Assembly (NCBI RefSeq): GCF_000175575.2
Contig: NZ_CP005986.1
Location: 875,549 to 939,548 of the forward strand
Origin: Acidithiobacillus caldus ATCC 51756
GTDB taxonomy: Bacteria; Pseudomonadota; Gammaproteobacteria; Acidithiobacillales; Acidithiobacillaceae
Reading direction: 5' to 3'
Length of the DNA: 64,000 nt
Position numbers and translations under genes: made by a program. The number at the start of each line of letters is the position of its first letter. Position 1 is the first letter of the stretch. This document shows, piece after piece, positions 62,151 through 64,000 of the stretch. Below the pieces are notes generated by a model, which had not been told where the DNA came from, ran no database searches, and saw only the letters and a program-made list of their open reading frames with translations.

Positions 62151-63350
62151 ATGACCCTTGATCTGCAAGCACCTGCCCTGTCCGTGTACGTGCATCTGCC
62201 CTGGTGTCTGGCCAAATGTCCCTACTGCGATTTCAATTCCTATGCCGCCCCGGAATTTCCGGCGGAGCATTATGTGGATGCCCTCATTGCCGACCTCGAA
62301 CGGGAGCTGCCGCGGATCTGGGGACGGCCGGTGCACAGCATCTTCCTGGGAGGCGGCACACCCAGCCTGTTTCCGCCCGAGAGCATTGCCCGTCTGCTCT
62401 CGGAGCTGCGTGCCCGCCTGCGCCTGATGCCCGGTCTCGAGGTCAGCCTGGAGGCCAATCCCGGAGCCAGCGAGGCGGCGCGTTTCCGCGCCTTTCGCCA
62501 GGCGGGGATCACGCGCCTGTCCCTGGGGGTGCAGTCCTTTGACGACGGTTTTCTGGCCCGACTCGGCCGCATTCACGACGGCCGAGCGGCCATGGCGGCG
62601 GTGTCCGCCATTTTGGAGGCGGGCTTTGCCAGCTGGAACCTGGACCTCATCTTTGCTTTGCCGGGGCAAGACCTGGCAGCGGCCCTGGCCGATCTGGAGC
62701 GGGCACTGGCCTATGCGCCCCCGCACCTTTCCCTGTATCAACTCACCCTGGAGGCCGGCACTCCCTTTGCACGCCAGGCCCCATCGGGGCTGCCCGGGGA
62801 AGATCTGGCCGCGGACATGGAACTGGCCCTGCGCGAGCGGCTGCAGGAGGCGGGACTTGCGCGCTATGAGATTTCTGCCCACGCCCGCCCGGGACAGGAA
62901 TGCTGGCACAATCGGAATTATTGGCGCTTTGGCGACTACGTGGGTATCGGGGCTGGCGCGCACGGCAAGATCACCCTGCCGGGCCAGGGTATCTGGCGCA
63001 GCCAGAAGCCGGCGCGACCGGAGTCCTACCTGAGCGATGCCTTGGGTCCTGCTGCACAGATCGGACGCGGCCACTGGGTAGCGCCGGCGGAGCGACCCTT
63101 CGAGTTTCTGCTCAACACCCTGCGCCTGCTGGAGGGCTTTAGCTGTGCGCAGTTTGAGGCCGGCACCGGTCTGCCCTGTCTGCAGATCGAGCCGCAACTG
63201 CGCCGTGCCCGGAAGGAGGGCCTGCTGACCTTTGAGGACGGGCGCTGGCGTCCCACGCGCTTTGGCTTGGATTGGCACAATGAGCTCTGCGGCCGTTTTC
63301 TGCCGCGCAGCCCCAGACGCCCAGCGACCCACGCCCATGAACCGAGCTAG
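62151..63350 (+). CDS. hemW: Radical SAM haem chaperone HemW (formerly coproporphyrinogen III oxidase-like)
   Basis: The product is 399 residues. The [4Fe-4S]/SAM motif is LPWCLAKCPYCDFNSY. Downstream are FLGGGTPSLFP and SLGVQSFDDGFLARLGR, and the HemW C-terminal domain. It inserts haem into respiratory proteins. It is convergent to the ferritin-like gene and overlaps it by four bases. Confidence 0.92.
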   Translation: MTLDLQAPALSVYVHLPWCLAKCPYCDFNSYAAPEFPAEHYVDALIADLERELPRIWGRPVHSIFLGGGTPSLFPPESIARLLSELRARLRLMPGLEVSLEANPGASEAARFRAFRQAGITRLSLGVQSFDDGFLARLGRIHDGRAAMAAVSAILEAGFASWNLDLIFALPGQDLAAALADLERALAYAPPHLSLYQLTLEAGTPFARQAPSGLPGEDLAADMELALRERLQEAGLARYEISAHARPGQECWHNRNYWRFGDYVGIGAGAHGKITLPGQGIWRSQKPARPESYLSDALGPAAQIGRGHWVAPAERPFEFLLNTLRLLEGFSCAQFEAGTGLPCLQIEPQLRRARKEGLLTFEDGRWRPTRFGLDWHNELCGRFLPRSPRRPATHAHEPS

Positions 63351-63658
63351 TCGCGGCCCATGGCCTCGGCCTCATGACCGGTGATGGAGCCGTCCTTGAA
63401 GAGGTACTCGCGCAATTCCTGGTCCAACCGGGGCAGCTTGCGCCGCAGCCATTCCAGGACCATGGCGGCGTGCTCGATTTCCTCGTCGCGGTTGTGCTCC
63501 AGCACCGACTTCAGGCTGGGGTCGGTGCAGGCATCGGCGCGCTGCTGGTACCAGTCGACGGCCTCGAGCTCTTCCATCAGCGAGACGATGGCGCGGTGGA
63601 TGTCGAGGGTGTCCTTGCTGAGCTTCTCAGGGGCTTCGTGCAGACCTTCGTGCGCCAC
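63347..63658 (-). CDS. Encapsulated-ferritin-like (EncFtn family) protein
   Basis: The product is 103 residues from GTG 63658 (AGGAGGG seven bases upstream). The core LMEELEAVDWYQQRADACTD and HNRDEEIEHAAMVLEWLRR has the Glu/Trp/Glu/His set of EncFtn, which oxidises iron in encapsulin shells. The C-terminus (GSITGHEAEAMGRD) lacks an encapsulin-targeting extension, and no encapsulin gene is adjacent. Membership in the family is firm; localisation is open. Confidence 0.85.
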   Translation of the reverse strand: MAHEGLHEAPEKLSKDTLDIHRAIVSLMEELEAVDWYQQRADACTDPSLKSVLEHNRDEEIEHAAMVLEWLRRKLPRLDQELREYLFKDGSITGHEAEAMGRD

Positions 63659-63680
63659 GGCTTGACCCTCCTGTACAGTG

Positions 63681-64000
63681 ATGAAGTTGCCTCGACAGCA
63701 TAGACCAAGAAAGGTGCGGGAGACAAAGCCCGACGCTGTGCCGCGCCTGGGGTTGGCGCGGGTGCTGTCCAAATGGGGCCTGTGTTCACGGACGGTGGCA
63801 GCGCAATGGATCCGCGCCGGGCGGGTGGCGGTGGACGGGCGCATCGTCCGCGACCCCGAGGCGCCGCAGCGAGGTCTGGATCTGTGGATCAGCATCGATG
63901 GGATTCCCCAGCAACGGGCCCGACGCCAGGTGCTCATGCTGCATAAGAAAAGGGGAGTCGTGGTATCCCGCAGCGATGAGCGCGGTCGACCCACCGTCTT
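63681..64000 (+). CDS. RsuA/RluB-type pseudouridine synthase, N-terminal part
   Basis: The partial gene runs to the window edge. From ATG 63681 (or GTG 63714) it encodes an S4 RNA-binding domain (ARVLSKWGLCSRTVAAQWIR) followed by VAVDGRIVRDPEA and HKKRGVVVSRSDERGRPTV, typical of RsuA/RluB/RluE. It modifies a uridine in ribosomal RNA. The catalytic Asp lies beyond the window. It is divergent from the EncFtn-like gene. Confidence 0.8.
   Translation, partial: MKLPRQHRPRKVRETKPDAVPRLGLARVLSKWGLCSRTVAAQWIRAGRVAVDGRIVRDPEAPQRGLDLWISIDGIPQQRARRQVLMLHKKRGVVVSRSDERGRPTV

Overview
The window looks like chromosome of an acidophilic, chemolithoautotrophic sulfur-oxidising gammaproteobacterium, most likely an Acidithiobacillus of the high-GC A. 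caldus type. This is inferred from a complete alpha-carboxysome and DAB inorganic-carbon locus with form IA RubisCO, several DsrE-family sulfur-carrier-like proteins, and an overall GC that I judge by eye to be a little over 60%.

Layout. 1-6443: the tail of a flavin amine oxidase, then a lower-GC cluster of exported proteins (DsrE-like, DUF302, outer-membrane porin, a broken second DsrE, and a PQQ-like beta-propeller that resembles tetrathionate hydrolase). It is closed by an intact IS5-type element with a TTAG target duplication. 6460-17728: sohB on the minus strand, then a densely packed plus-strand run of moaD, moaE, yajQ, a HugZ-type protein, gcvT, gcvH, gcvPA, gcvPB, moxR, DUF58 and a TgpA-like transglutaminase. 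17745-23377: an MsbA-like ABC exporter with a 7Fe ferredoxin, DsrE, peroxiredoxin, DUF202, dusA and a HAD phosphatase.

23374-44296 is the core: frameshifted cbbR, cbbL, cbbS, csoS2, csoSCA, csoS4A, csoS4B, three csoS1 genes, a ferritin-like gene, acRAF, mcdA, mcdB and cbbO. A second transcription unit follows with dabB, a small membrane gene, dabA, a PII-like gene and cbbQ. Nudix and csoS1D genes lie convergent at the far end. Together these make RubisCO, encapsulate it with carbonic anhydrase, position the shells, reactivate RubisCO (CbbQ/CbbO) and energise bicarbonate uptake (DabA/DabB). The cbbL and dabB promoters carry a nearly identical 40-bp box, so one CbbR-type regulon is likely. csoS2 contains a -1 frameshift site with a stop three codons later.

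44408-64000: a thioredoxin-like gene; a proline-catabolism operon (VOC/HPPD-like gene, putA, and a decayed glutamate-synthase-like gene); an orphan sensor kinase; an ArsR regulator; zwf-gnd; purT; an aspartate-type aminotransferase; a five-gene cluster of YbjQ-like, PspA-like and cyclic-nucleotide-binding proteins; a LON-substrate-binding protein; hemW; an encapsulated-ferritin-like gene without a neighbouring encapsulin; and the start of a pseudouridine synthase. I saw no rRNA, tRNA or CRISPR array.
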